Origin: Bacillota bacterium
GTDB taxonomy: Bacteria > Bacillota > UBA4882 > UBA8346
Direction of reading: 5' to 3'
Length of the DNA stretch: 64,000 nucleotides
Assembly: GCA_023426245.1 (NCBI GenBank)
Contig: JAFABB010000060.1
Coordinates: 4,689-68,688 of the forward strand
Shown: in pieces, positions 8,035 to 16,242 of the stretch
Position numbering within the stretch: position 1 is the stretch's first letter
How the letters are laid out: each line of letters starts with the position of its first letter
Notes under the pieces: generated by a model
Database searches by the model: none
What the model saw: the letters and a program-made list of their open reading frames with translations, nothing else
What the model was told of the DNA's origin: nothing
Program-made: the position numbers and the translations under genes

Positions 8035-9405
8035 TCACCGCATAATACGTTTCAATAATTTGAGTTTATCTTTGTACGGTGGGTATCGCAGGGGGATATC
8101 AAACAGAGTAGACTTTTTCAAAATACTTTTTTGGTGTGAAAAAGTGTCAAAGCTTGCCTTGCCATGATAGCCTCCCATACCGCTGTCTCCCACGCCTCCA
8201 AATGGCATATATGAGGTTGCCAGATGTACGACAGTATCATTGATGCAACCGCCCCCAAAGGAAGTATTATCGATAACATACTGTTCTCTCTTCCTGTCCT
8301 GCGTAAAGAAATATAGGGCAAGAGGTTTGGGATGATGATTGACTGTTCCAATGACATCATTGAGGCTCTCAAATTCAAGCACAGGGAATAGAGGACCGAA
8401 AATTTCCTCCTGCATAATAGGCCTATCCCATGTTACATTATCAAGAATCGTAGGCGCTATCCGGTGGGTTTGATCATTATAATTTCCGCCGACAGCAATC
8501 GTTTCATTTTGGATCAGTCCCAAAAGGCGATTAAAATGTTTATCATTAATTATCTTTGGGTAATCCGGGTTATTTAAAGGATCCGACCCGTAAAACTCTT
8601 CAATGTACTTCCTCATTTTGGTTATGAGTTCATTTTTTACATTTTTATGGACCAGCAAATAATCGGGTGCCACACAAGTTTGTCCTGCATTCAGATACTT
8701 TCCCCATACAATTCGTTTGGCTGCCATATCTAAATTAGCGGTTTCATCGACAATACAGGGACTTTTGCCGCCTAACTCCAATGAAACCGGGGTAAGGTGC
8801 TTTGAAGCCGATTCCATTACCACCCTGCCTACAGATACACTACCGGTAAAGAAAATATAATCAAATTTCTCATCCAGCAATGTTTTGTTTGCCTCTCTTC
8901 CCCCTCTTACAACCGTAATGTAGGATTCATCAAAGTTCTCACATAGAAGCCGTTCTATGATTTCGGCAGTATGCGATGAATATTCAGACGGTTTCACGAT
9001 AGTACAATTCCCCGCCGCCATGGATCCTATCAAAGGGGCAATCGTTAATTGAAACGGGTAATTCCAAGGCGACATAATCAGTACAATACCATAAGGCTCC
9101 GAATATTGGTAACTCGCTGACAAAAAATGAGTAATCGGAGTTTTAACCTTCCTGGGTTTGGCCCAATTCCGCAGGTGTTTGACAATATATTCAAGCTCCT
9201 CCAAAACAAGGCCTATTTCTGTAGCATAAGCCTCAAACGGAGCTTTATTCAAATCCTTTTTTAATGCTTCAATGATTCCTTTTTCATGAGTCACAATCGC
9301 TTGTTTGAGAGTTTTGAGGTTCTGAATACGATAATCGATTCCCTTCGTGATGCCTTTTTCAAAGAATAATCGTTGTTTTCTTACTGCTTCATTCATGTTA
9401 TTCAT
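8035..9405 (-). CDS. Aldehyde dehydrogenase, class 3 / fatty aldehyde type
   Basis: 456 residues, the length of YwdH/ALDH3-type enzymes. Visible motifs: MSPWNYPFQLTIAPLIGS, FFTGSVSVGR, LELGGKSPCIV (catalytic Glu) and NAGQTCVAPDYLL (catalytic Cys). The tail PPYKDKLKLLKRIMR is typical of the ALDH3 group, which oxidises medium- and long-chain aldehydes with NAD(P)+. It lies just upstream of the operon with the acyl-CoA reductase fusion and the GMC oxidoreductase, so it may handle the same fatty aldehyde. The start at 9405 has AGGGG about 10 nt upstream. Confidence 0.92.
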   Translation of the reverse strand: MNNMNEAVRKQRLFFEKGITKGIDYRIQNLKTLKQAIVTHEKGIIEALKKDLNKAPFEAYATEIGLVLEELEYIVKHLRNWAKPRKVKTPITHFLSASYQYSEPYGIVLIMSPWNYPFQLTIAPLIGSMAAGNCTIVKPSEYSSHTAEIIERLLCENFDESYITVVRGGREANKTLLDEKFDYIFFTGSVSVGRVVMESASKHLTPVSLELGGKSPCIVDETANLDMAAKRIVWGKYLNAGQTCVAPDYLLVHKNVKNELITKMRKYIEEFYGSDPLNNPDYPKIINDKHFNRLLGLIQNETIAVGGNYNDQTHRIAPTILDNVTWDRPIMQEEIFGPLFPVLEFESLNDVIGTVNHHPKPLALYFFTQDRKREQYVIDNTSFGGGCINDTVVHLATSYMPFGGVGDSGMGGYHGKASFDTFSHQKSILKKSTLFDIPLRYPPYKDKLKLLKRIMR

Positions 9406-9561
9406 AATTACTTAACCCCTACTTTCAAGTGATTGCTTATATTTGTGTACTATAACCAATAATGAAATTGTATTACAAAATTTTCTTAAATTCAATATTT
9501 GCTCTCTCTCGTTGCGAACCGGCTAGGACTCCTTGGAAAATCTTCTGGATTTTAGAATTAT

Positions 9562-10413
9562 TTAGCATAGTTCCGGTTTTCTGCCCTTTGATATCCACTT
9601 CCCCAAAAAATTAAAAAAATGTCCCGCCGATTTTTTGATAACCCCCAATGAAACATCATAATAATAATCCGAATCAAACCAACCCTTTTCTTTAAAATAT
9701 TGATAATCCCGGTACTGCTCATTCAGAATTCCCTGTATACTTGTACGGTTTATCCGGAAGAGCATCAGCTTGAAAAAAGAAGGTGTGGGCAACTTGGGAC
9801 GATATAGATCCTTATAAAATCTTCTTGCTGCCTTGGTTATTTTCCGGGTTATTTTTTTCTGTTCAAGTTTAGTTCTTGGCTCTAAAGCCGTTAGATAACA
9901 TCCTTTGGCTACATCAAATCCTAAACGCCCTCCTACAAATCCTAAATACTTTACAATAGAAGCCCCTCCGAATATACCTTGGGCGACAATCGCGGTTGAA
10001 ACCTTACCGAAAAAATGTGGCCGGTGTAGAATAAAGCTTATCCGGTCCAGAAAATTCTTCATGAGCGCCGTCACCTGAAACGCATAATTGGGGGTGGCGA
10101 AAATTATCCCATCAGAATGATTCATCTTCTCAAGCAATACATCCCGGTCATCTTTAAGGGGACAAAATTCCTCTCCCTTGTCGAAGCATGATTTACAACC
10201 GATGCAGTTTTTAAGGGTATAATCATTTAAGAAAACATACTCAAAGTCAATTTTCTCTTTCGCAATCAACTTTAAATTCTCTTCAAATTCTTGAACCCCT
10301 TGGTAAGTTGCATGTTTTCGCGGAGTTCCGATAAATGCGGTTACTTTTTTTATTTGCTCAGATTTAATTTTGTTTCCCTCCTTTCGATATCGTGTAACTG
10401 CTTCTGCGACCAT
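9562..10413 (-). CDS. Flavodoxin-fold Fe-S flavoprotein / NAD(P)H-FMN reductase family
   Basis: About 270-283 residues. The N-terminal FMN loop is FIGTPRKHATYQG. A ferredoxin-like cluster CIGCKSCFDKGEEFCPLKDD follows, then IIFATPNYAFQVTALMKNFLDR, the iron-sulfur-flavoprotein pattern. The C-terminal half is basic and hydrophobic and specific to this subgroup. The nominal start at 10413 has no ribosome site; a strong GGAGG (10381-10377) sits 8 nt before an in-frame ATT (10368-10366) that would give MKSEQIKKVTAFIG. It follows the DUF998 gene closely and so is probably under the same TetR repressor. Confidence 0.82.
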   Translation of the reverse strand: MVAEAVTRYRKEGNKIKSEQIKKVTAFIGTPRKHATYQGVQEFEENLKLIAKEKIDFEYVFLNDYTLKNCIGCKSCFDKGEEFCPLKDDRDVLLEKMNHSDGIIFATPNYAFQVTALMKNFLDRISFILHRPHFFGKVSTAIVAQGIFGGASIVKYLGFVGGRLGFDVAKGCYLTALEPRTKLEQKKITRKITKAARRFYKDLYRPKLPTPSFFKLMLFRINRTSIQGILNEQYRDYQYFKEKGWFDSDYYYDVSLGVIKKSAGHFFNFLGKWISKGRKPELC

Positions 10414-10458
10414 TTTATAAATCTCTGTGCGATAATTATTGTATCAGTTAAGCTTTTT

Positions 10459-11136
10459 TTAATTGGCCTTGGCCTTTTCCGCCCGCATGAGTATAACGGC
10501 GAAGACAAGTACCCATAGCATGGAAGTATAGATATTGATGCGTTCTTTAATTCCCAACCAAGGCGTGGGCAATTGTGCCGCAACCCGAGGACCGTCTAGA
10601 CCTGCCCAAGCGCCAAACAGAAGGAGAACCAGAATTGTCACAATCGAATAGCGATGGAACCACCTTCCATGTGCCGTGGATCCGAACCCTATGGATAAGA
10701 TAAGAAAGAGCGACATTACTATCGTACCGGTTATATGCATTGTGTCGGTAATTGTCCCTACCGCACCCCGTAAGTGCATGGGGAAGAACAATCCCGTCAT
10801 ATATCCAGCAAACCCGTATCCAGTCAGCAAAACTCCAGCGATGCGCAAGGTACGCTTTCGAGTGTCTACTCCCCGAACACCGAGTCCGAATGCAATCACA
10901 AACACACTATACACGCCAAAAAGAAAAATGACAAAGGATCTAGTTGGAGCTCCAATCGCCATCAGCTCACTGACGGATTGCGAGGTGAAACAGTAACCAT
11001 CCCACTGCATGGCTGCAAGGATGTCAGTAACAATATAAAGTAAAGAAGAAAGAATACCGCAGACGAGCAGTACTTTTCGTACTATCTTTGGTACTTGCAG
11101 TTCTTTTTTGGTTTGGATTCTTGTTGATGGTTTCAT
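10459..11136 (-). CDS. DUF998 family membrane protein
   Basis: 225 residues with about six hydrophobic segments (for example VRKVLLVCGILSSLLYIVTD, FVIFLFGVYSVFVIAFGLG, ITGTIVMSLFLILSIGFG, YSIVTILVLLLFGAWAG). The pattern and length match DUF998, integral membrane proteins without a proven function. The ATG at 11136 has GGGAG 7 nt upstream and is preferred over the longer frame. The TetR-type operator at 11241-11266 lies just upstream, so the gene and the flavoprotein gene after it are likely repressed by the TetR protein encoded at 11290. Confidence 0.82.
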   Translation of the reverse strand: MKPSTRIQTKKELQVPKIVRKVLLVCGILSSLLYIVTDILAAMQWDGYCFTSQSVSELMAIGAPTRSFVIFLFGVYSVFVIAFGLGVRGVDTRKRTLRIAGVLLTGYGFAGYMTGLFFPMHLRGAVGTITDTMHITGTIVMSLFLILSIGFGSTAHGRWFHRYSIVTILVLLLFGAWAGLDGPRVAAQLPTPWLGIKERINIYTSMLWVLVFAVILMRAEKAKAN

Positions 11137-11240
11137 TTTAAACTCCCTAATAATAATGGTTTTCCATGTACTTGATTCTTTCTGCCATAAAACCCCAAAA
11201 ATATACAAATTGCTACGGCAAAAATAATATTCACCATCTA

Positions 11241-11266
11241 TGAATGAATATTTATGTATTCATTCA
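11241..11266. promoter_or_regulatory. TetR operator upstream of DUF998 gene
   Basis: Perfect inverted repeat TGAATGAATA-N6-TATTCATTCA. The half-site GAATGAAT recurs as an inverted repeat in front of the adjacent tetR gene (11913-11936), which points to one regulator for both. Confidence 0.75.
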
Positions 11267-11289
11267 TGTTGATAGAAAAAAATTACTTT

Positions 11290-11886
11290 TCAATATCTTT
11301 TTTGGGGAGAGATTTCCGTCAAACCCTTCATAACAAACTCCGTTATATAATATAAAATTTGAGGAAAGTATTGAATCCCGATTTCGTTTTTATGAAGGTC
11401 AATATAAGGTATGGCAGTAAAAATAGCACCTATCAGGTGATCATCCAAATCATTTCTTATTTTCCCTTCGGCCTTCCATTGTTGAATCAACTCAGTTTGA
11501 CCACTGTTCAAAAACTCCTGAATACTTCCCATGCCTCCTTGTTCATCAAAATAACGCTCGATTTTACTATAAACATCCCTGTTATACCATTCTTTCATAA
11601 TCGGGTTGGATTGCATGACCTTGAAATTCTGCATGACTAATTTCACGACGGCCTGTACGGGATCATCTTTCGAATCGAACGATTCTAAAATACTCTCTTT
11701 GACTTTTTTATTTTCTTCCTTCAAAATCTCGATGAAAAGCCCTTCTTTAGAGGAGTAATAATTGTAGAAAGTACCGACCCCTATCCCAGCCATTCTGGTT
11801 ATATCCGAAACATTAGTATCTTTAAATCCTTTGACACTAAACAATTCTTTGGCGCTGTTAAAAATAGCCGCTTTCTTATCTTCCAA
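11290..11886 (-). CDS. TetR/AcrR family transcriptional regulator
   Basis: 198 residues. The N-terminal helix-turn-helix region (IFNSAKELFSVKGFKDTNV, then GIGVGTFYNYYSSKEGLF) is the classic TetR_N domain; the C-terminal ligand domain is not assigned. The start is TTG with AAAGGAAG upstream. Matching palindromes lie on both sides of the gene, one before itself and one before the DUF998 gene, so it should repress itself and that operon, with release by an unknown ligand. Confidence 0.9.
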   Translation of the reverse strand: MEDKKAAIFNSAKELFSVKGFKDTNVSDITRMAGIGVGTFYNYYSSKEGLFIEILKEENKKVKESILESFDSKDDPVQAVVKLVMQNFKVMQSNPIMKEWYNRDVYSKIERYFDEQGGMGSIQEFLNSGQTELIQQWKAEGKIRNDLDDHLIGAIFTAIPYIDLHKNEIGIQYFPQILYYITEFVMKGLTEISPQKRY

Positions 11887-11912
11887 CGAATGAACTTCCT
11901 TTCAAAAATTAC

Positions 11913-11936
11913 GAATGAATATTTTTTAATTCATTC
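11913..11936. promoter_or_regulatory. TetR operator upstream of tetR itself
   Basis: Inverted repeat GAATGAAT-N8-ATTCATTC, the same half-site as at 11241-11266. It lies 27 nt before the TTG start of tetR, consistent with autorepression. Confidence 0.7.
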
Positions 11937-11970
11937 ACATATTATCATGATTATCCTCTACCATCAAGAC

Positions 11971-12618
11971 TTAATTTTCGTATTGATACTTACCAAAAGT
12001 AAACCCCGCAATTTGGTCGGAGAATAAATTTAAAACTTCCATCGTTATCGTATGTTTTGGATTGGAGAACGGGATTATTTTGGCATTGAGGACTGTAATA
12101 AACTGATTGCTTTGATCGTAATCCGACTTGGCAACTTCCTTTTCCATCTGCAATAGATAAGTATCTCGTACTTCATTGAAACTTTTGAAAATCCGCTGAT
12201 TAAGGCCATTATGATCACCCGGCCGCCAAATAACGCCTTCGATCATTCCAAAATCGGCAAAGATTATAATCTTCGCTGCTTCATCAATCTTTTTTCCCTT
12301 GGCTAATTCTTTGATAACATCATTCAGTTTGTTGATAATTTTTGCTTTGCCCTCCTTACATTCCGAGGTTACTCCTATACAATTGGCTGTTCCTTTTGGC
12401 TTTGTGATTTCTTCATTCGCCATCTTCAACGGGAAAGGCGGAGTAGAAATCGTGTTACGAATAATCTTGACAGAAAACCCGCAATGATTGCATTTCAGCT
12501 CCGGGTTAAAATGGTAAGCCTCTCCATACCTTGTACAATAGGATTGATGTTTACGGATCTCGGCGCCACATTTCTCGCAAACCATAATATAATACGGCCC
12601 GTCTGTTTTAATAATCAT
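11971..12618 (-). CDS. Zinc-ribbon N-terminal hypothetical protein
   Basis: 215 residues. The first 55 residues hold CEKCGAEIRKHQSYC and CNHCGF, which look like a zinc ribbon. The rest (about 80-215) is a soluble alpha/beta domain that is not recognised. The ATG at 12618 has GAGGA 8 nt upstream. It sits upstream of tetR, but the tetR operator lies between them, so it is probably not part of that unit. Confidence 0.72.
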   Translation of the reverse strand: MIIKTDGPYYIMVCEKCGAEIRKHQSYCTRYGEAYHFNPELKCNHCGFSVKIIRNTISTPPFPLKMANEEITKPKGTANCIGVTSECKEGKAKIINKLNDVIKELAKGKKIDEAAKIIIFADFGMIEGVIWRPGDHNGLNQRIFKSFNEVRDTYLLQMEKEVAKSDYDQSNQFITVLNAKIIPFSNPKHTITMEVLNLFSDQIAGFTFGKYQYEN

Positions 12619-12880
12619 TTATCCATCCTCTTTGTTGGATTTTCACCAGCGGCACTGACGCCTTCCTTTTGCGCCCCTGTTCCATCATAAGTATATGAAA
12701 TAAGCTTTAGGTTGTTACAATTCCAACTCTTCCATGAAAAAGAATCCTGCAATGGTTAACGGATCTGGAGCCATAGACGTCTTAAGCCGGAAAATCCCTT
12801 CAAATATCACACAACTCCTGGTAAAAAAGAATATACTAATATAACTCAATGAGCCAATCACCCAAAAAGGGGGGATATTT

Positions 12881-13438
12881 TTGTTACCGTACGATTACGA
12901 AGCTTATGGACGTGTCTCTGCATGCAATCCGCCCAAACAAGCAAATCCGCCGCAACAAGAAGCGCCTAAACCCAAATGCGAACCCAAACCAATTGTCTCC
13001 AATTGTAAAAATATATCCGGGGTTGCCAATATCCCAATCATCAATATTACAGCCGCCGCCCCCGTTCCAAAAACTCTCGGCACTATCTCTGCAGACTTGC
13101 ATTGTTTTGCCAAACCCTGTGTGAAATTGGATATTTCCGCCTTAATCGTAATCGGCTTGGCCACCGATGTTCCTTTCACAATTACTTTCCGGGTTTATAA
13201 ACGTTGTGATACCGGGCAGGAGACGGAAATCACTTCTTTTGATGTTTCAGTGGTTAATCCGGTTGCAGCCGGAACATCCATACCTGTTAACTTTAATGTT
13301 TGCGATTGTTGTCCAAATTGTCCGGCAGGTTGTTGTACATACCGTTTTGTATCCGAAGGAATGGCACTAGAGGCAATTACCGATTATTTCAGTGTCAATC
13401 AAGGGGTATTATCCATCCTAGCGTCTGATGAATGTTGA
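12881..13438 (+). CDS. DUF4489 family protein, probably spore- or surface-associated
   Basis: 185 residues. A Pro/Lys/Asn-rich lead (KQANPPQQEAPKPKCEPK) precedes a beta-rich domain with the DUF4489 pattern: TISADLHCFAKPCVKLDISA, FRVYKRC, then VCDCCPNCPAGCCTYRF. DUF4489 proteins are confined largely to clostridia and are cysteine-rich. The many cysteines suit a cross-linked outer layer, but the location is inferred. The start is TTG preceded by AAGGGGGGA. A terminator follows at 13488. Confidence 0.8.
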   Translation: MLPYDYEAYGRVSACNPPKQANPPQQEAPKPKCEPKPIVSNCKNISGVANIPIINITAAAPVPKTLGTISADLHCFAKPCVKLDISALIVIGLATDVPFTITFRVYKRCDTGQETEITSFDVSVVNPVAAGTSIPVNFNVCDCCPNCPAGCCTYRFVSEGMALEAITDYFSVNQGVLSILASDEC

Positions 13439-13799
13439 TTTGATCCGAAAACGCCAAAACCTGACGGCATCAGATAAAATCTTTCAAAAAAAGCGGCTAA
13501 GTTGCGAAGTGCGCGAAGAGTCGCTTTTTATTTTATGGATACACGGGTAACATTTACAGAAAAGAGGTTTGCTACAAAAAACTTCTGTTTATCTAGTTTA
13601 TTGCGACCAAAAAAATAAGACGGTTTCACTCCAATTATAATAAAATGAGGACCATCATCATAACCTCTTTCACCGTTATATAATAATTACAAAGGCTTGA
13701 ACATTGTTATTTTGGAATTTGTTATTAGGACACAAACCGGATTTTTGCTTACATTCATACACTGTACCAAAGACGGGAATGATGATTGAGGTGAAGAAA
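13439..13799. other. Intergenic stretch between two spore-type genes
   Basis: Holds the terminator at 13488-13535 and an A/T-rich promoter-like stretch (TATATAATAATT near 13678) for the gene at 13800. No coding frame was supported. Confidence 0.5.
13488..13535 (+). terminator. Intrinsic terminator after DUF4489 gene
   Basis: Stem AAAAAGCGGCT / AGTCGCTTTTT with one wobble pair, then TTTTATTTT. Confidence 0.65.
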
Positions 13800-14072
13800 A
13801 TGTCTACAAGTTACGATCCTGAGACAATTCAATATAGCATGCAAACCGGTGATCAACTGCCGGTGGATACGGAACAATTTAGAAGATTCGGACCGGGGTT
13901 TAGGCGTCCGTTTGGTCCTGGTTTTGGGCGTCCATTCAGACCGTTTGGCCCCCCATTTAGAAGGTTTAGACCATTTTTCAGGGGACCATTCGTTGTTCCA
14001 TTCCCTGTATATCCCTATTATTCTTATCCGTGTTCTCCTTATGACCCTTATTGCCCATATTATTTCTATTAA
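13800..14072 (+). CDS. Arg/Phe/Pro/Gly- and Tyr-rich low-complexity protein, likely spore coat
   Basis: 90 residues. After a polar lead (STSYDPETIQYSMQTGD) comes a repetitive RF/GPGF/RPF tract (FRRFGPGFRRPFGPGFGRPF and on), then a Tyr/Pro/Cys tail (YPYYSYPCSPYDPYCPYYFY). Such sequences are typical of short spore-coat proteins, which are cross-linked or self-assembling. The ATG at 13800 is chosen because GAGGTGA lies 7 nt upstream; a longer in-frame reading to 13704 lacks a ribosome site. It neighbours the DUF4489 gene and is followed by a terminator. Confidence 0.72.
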   Translation: MSTSYDPETIQYSMQTGDQLPVDTEQFRRFGPGFRRPFGPGFGRPFRPFGPPFRRFRPFFRGPFVVPFPVYPYYSYPCSPYDPYCPYYFY

Positions 14073-14105
14073 GATGAATAATTTACTTTTCTACTGAAAA
14101 TGAAA

Positions 14106-14135
14106 AACATCCGGCATACTCCGGGTGTTCTTTTA
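14106..14135 (+). terminator. Intrinsic terminator
   Basis: AACATCCGG / CCGGGTGTT stem followed by CTTTTATT, 33 nt past the stop of the coat-like gene. Confidence 0.7.
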
Positions 14136-14498
14136 TTCGAAAACCCCATTGGATGATTGTTTTATTCTTAAAATCAATCATTACAGGTGAATTAAGATAT
14201 TCTTTACTATCTTTCTTTTCGATTATCAAATTCATTTACGGGATTTCCTTTTTGATATTTTTGGATTAAAGCAATTGTAAGAGCGATATTTATTATGTGT
14301 CAGATTCCCGGCATAACTAACAACTAAGTAATCGAGAAAAACCCGAATAAGGTTCTAAAGCAATCATGTCAAAACAAATCAATCTCTCTTTAACTAAAGG
14401 TAATGTTTTAAGATATTCTTCGGGCTCTTTTGTATCTTTGCATTCAAGAATTTTGAAACATATTTCCCATTATTCAATGGAAGGCATCCCGATATAAA
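14136..14498. other. Non-coding stretch
   Basis: No open frame with a ribosome site on either strand. The only structure is the hairpin element that begins at 14499. Confidence 0.5.
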
Positions 14499-14618
14499 GA
14501 GGCTGTTGCAAAAGTGATCAAAACCAATGAGAAATACAATATATACCATAAATAATGGGCAAAGCTTTCCATATATTGTATTTCTCGATCGATAAATCTT
14601 ATTTTGCAACAGACCCTT
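14499..14618. repeat. Dispersed hairpin element (MITE-like), copy A
   Basis: Ends AGAGGCTGTTGCAAAA and TTTTGCAACAGACCCT are inverted. Inside, GAAATACAATATAT pairs with ATATATTGTATTTC, so the whole unit folds into one long hairpin. About 90% identical by eye to the copy at 23033-23152. Its last bases form part of the stop codon of the DUF2935 gene, so it probably serves as that gene's terminator. Confidence 0.8.
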
Positions 14619-15546
14619 ATCTTCCCGTTTCAGGTTCGAACATATTTAACAATCTCAAATAGTGATTGGCTTCTCTTATAATATGATCTCCCAATAGAGG
14701 ATGGGCAATGGACCTGATCTTGCAGTTAATAATTCCTTCTGTACCCTGCGTTTTAAAATCACGGATTCCTAGGGTCGCTTTGCGGGTTTCTTCAGTCACT
14801 GTTGATAGATTGGTTATTTGATTTATCAATGATTGTGCCTCCGCAGTCAACGCATCGAATTGCTTCCCAAAGTGATTAGCGGTATCAAACAACTTTGCTT
14901 CAGTTGGATCTAGCAATCCCCGAATGAACTTGGCATGTTCGGCCATAATCCGGTTCCAAAATATTTCCTGTTGGATCAAGTCTGTCACCGGATCAACTGT
15001 AACACGGCATTGAATTCTCTGCAACATTCCCAGATAGAACCGGGCTTCCCTCAAAATGTGATCAAGGAGTAGTGGATAATTAAAAGTAAAAATGCGGCAG
15101 GTTGTTGCATCATTTAGCAGACGACTTTTGTATCCGATTAGGCCGGTCGTAAGCTCCATAGCCCGTTGGTTGAGACGGGTTACTTCTTCAGTTACATCTG
15201 CTGGATTCAGATTCCCTTGGGCTTCCATACTTTGCTCGGCCCGGGTAATTTCAGTATTTAAGGTATATCCCGAATAAAATTCACTACCTAACTCGGCATC
15301 GAGCGTTAACCGGGTCATAATTTCCCCGGCTCTTAAGAATTCTTCCGGTAGCAGTCCATCGGCCAGACATACTGTTTCTGTTAATAGCCTGGCAAACTCT
15401 CTTTTATACATATCCGCTTCTTCAATGAGAACACTATTTTTCCAGGGAATGGCGACTTCAATGAAAAAGGAATGCTCCTTGGCAATCCGGGCAAAAAATA
15501 GGTTTAGCTCCAGCGATATTCTCACAAATTCTTCATCAGAGAACAA
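14617..15546 (-). CDS. DUF2935 family protein (helical, ferritin/hemerythrin-like)
   Basis: 309 residues in two similar all-helical halves. Repeated Glu/His pairs recur (AKEHSFFIE, LLLDHILREARFYL, MAEHAKFIRG, LLGDHIIREANHYL), the pattern expected for a metal-binding four-helix bundle. DUF2935 occurs in spore-forming Firmicutes and its function is not established. The GTG at 15552 overlaps the ribosome site GAGGTGA, so the TTG 6 nt further on is the likely start. The stop codon lies in the hairpin element at 14499-14618. Confidence 0.85.
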   Translation of the reverse strand: MFSDEEFVRISLELNLFFARIAKEHSFFIEVAIPWKNSVLIEEADMYKREFARLLTETVCLADGLLPEEFLRAGEIMTRLTLDAELGSEFYSGYTLNTEITRAEQSMEAQGNLNPADVTEEVTRLNQRAMELTTGLIGYKSRLLNDATTCRIFTFNYPLLLDHILREARFYLGMLQRIQCRVTVDPVTDLIQQEIFWNRIMAEHAKFIRGLLDPTEAKLFDTANHFGKQFDALTAEAQSLINQITNLSTVTEETRKATLGIRDFKTQGTEGIINCKIRSIAHPLLGDHIIREANHYLRLLNMFEPETGR

Positions 15547-15749
15547 AAACACTCACCTCGCTTACTAATTAGGGCTTAGTGCCCATACATCATATGACTT
15601 AATAGTAAATCCGGTGAGAAATAAGTCGATTGATTATTGTAAAACTCCAGTCCTCTTGCTTTCTAAATACTAAATATGGAACGAAAAACGGCTCTTTTTC
15701 ATCAAGATTTCGTATTGTTATACCTAATAATATTTATACAACATGTAAA

Positions 15750-15788
15750 ATTAAAGGGCTCCCCACATCCTGGGCAGCCCCTCATGAA
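15750..15788 (-). terminator. Intrinsic terminator after the 58-residue peptide gene
   Basis: On the minus strand GGGCT-G-CCC pairs with GGG-G-AGCCC and is followed by TTTAATTTT. It starts a few nt past the peptide stop. Confidence 0.75.
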
Positions 15789-15791
15789 ACT

Positions 15792-15968
15792 TTACGCCAT
15801 TACGTCAACCTTATTCCCTAAAGACCCATTATTAATTTGGGGAGACTTATTGATTGCTACATCGGCGCTCATGTTTTCAACCGGTTTTCTTGGATTATTA
15901 TGCATCCCCGGCATGCCGCAATCAACCGGCATATTGGCCGAACTCCGGATACCACTGAAACTTGCCAT
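15792..15968 (-). CDS. 58-residue Met/Cys/His peptide, putative metal-binding member of the repeat regulon
   Basis: The ATG at 15968 follows an ideal AAGGAGG ribosome site, and the frame ends TAA at 15792 just before a terminator. The product begins MASFSGIRSSANM and contains VDCGMPGMHNN near residues 15-25, then NMSADV, and ends VDVMA. It has six methionines, one cysteine and one histidine, and no membrane segment or signal peptide. The CGMPGMH stretch would suit soft-metal (copper) binding. A promoter with the shared direct repeat lies 182 nt upstream (16150-16182). An antisense frame on the plus strand has no ribosome site and is rejected. No known family was recognised. Confidence 0.7.
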   Translation of the reverse strand: MASFSGIRSSANMPVDCGMPGMHNNPRKPVENMSADVAINKSPQINNGSLGNKVDVMA

Positions 15969-16149
15969 AATTTTCCTCCTTGATTTTTATGGATTCTTCA
16001 GGCAGACCGTTATCTTAATAATTCCATCACCTCCTGTATTACAAGCAAGTATGTAAAATATCAATCATCAATAGCCTAAAATTCGGATTGATACTTTTAC
16101 CTGATTGAAACCACCTTGTCCTCGTTTGTAACTTAGATCGGTTGTATTG

Positions 16150-16182
16150 ATTATAACTTTAAAATATGAAGTTTTCGTGAAG
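16150..16182 (-). promoter_or_regulatory. Promoter with 11-bp-phased direct repeat, site 4 (leftward)
   Basis: On the minus strand: CTTCACG (16182-16176), AAAA, CTTCATA (16171-16165), 9 nt, TATAAT (16155-16150). Same geometry as the other three sites, with the two half-sites in the opposite order. It drives the 58-residue peptide through a leader of about 180 nt that also contains a tiny AGGAGGTG-led frame (MELLR). Confidence 0.7.
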
Positions 16183-16242
16183 AAAAGCCGGTTGGCAGTA
16201 CCCACCCTTTTTCCATAAGATTAATTTTATTAAAAAGCAATT

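Noticed and set aside
14394..14609. 71-residue frame on the minus strand
   Set aside because: It is made by the hairpin element at 14499-14618 and has no ribosome site.
15676..16056. 126-residue hydrophobic open frame on the plus strand
   Set aside because: It has no ribosome site and lies antisense to the peptide gene at 15792, which has a promoter, ribosome site and terminator.
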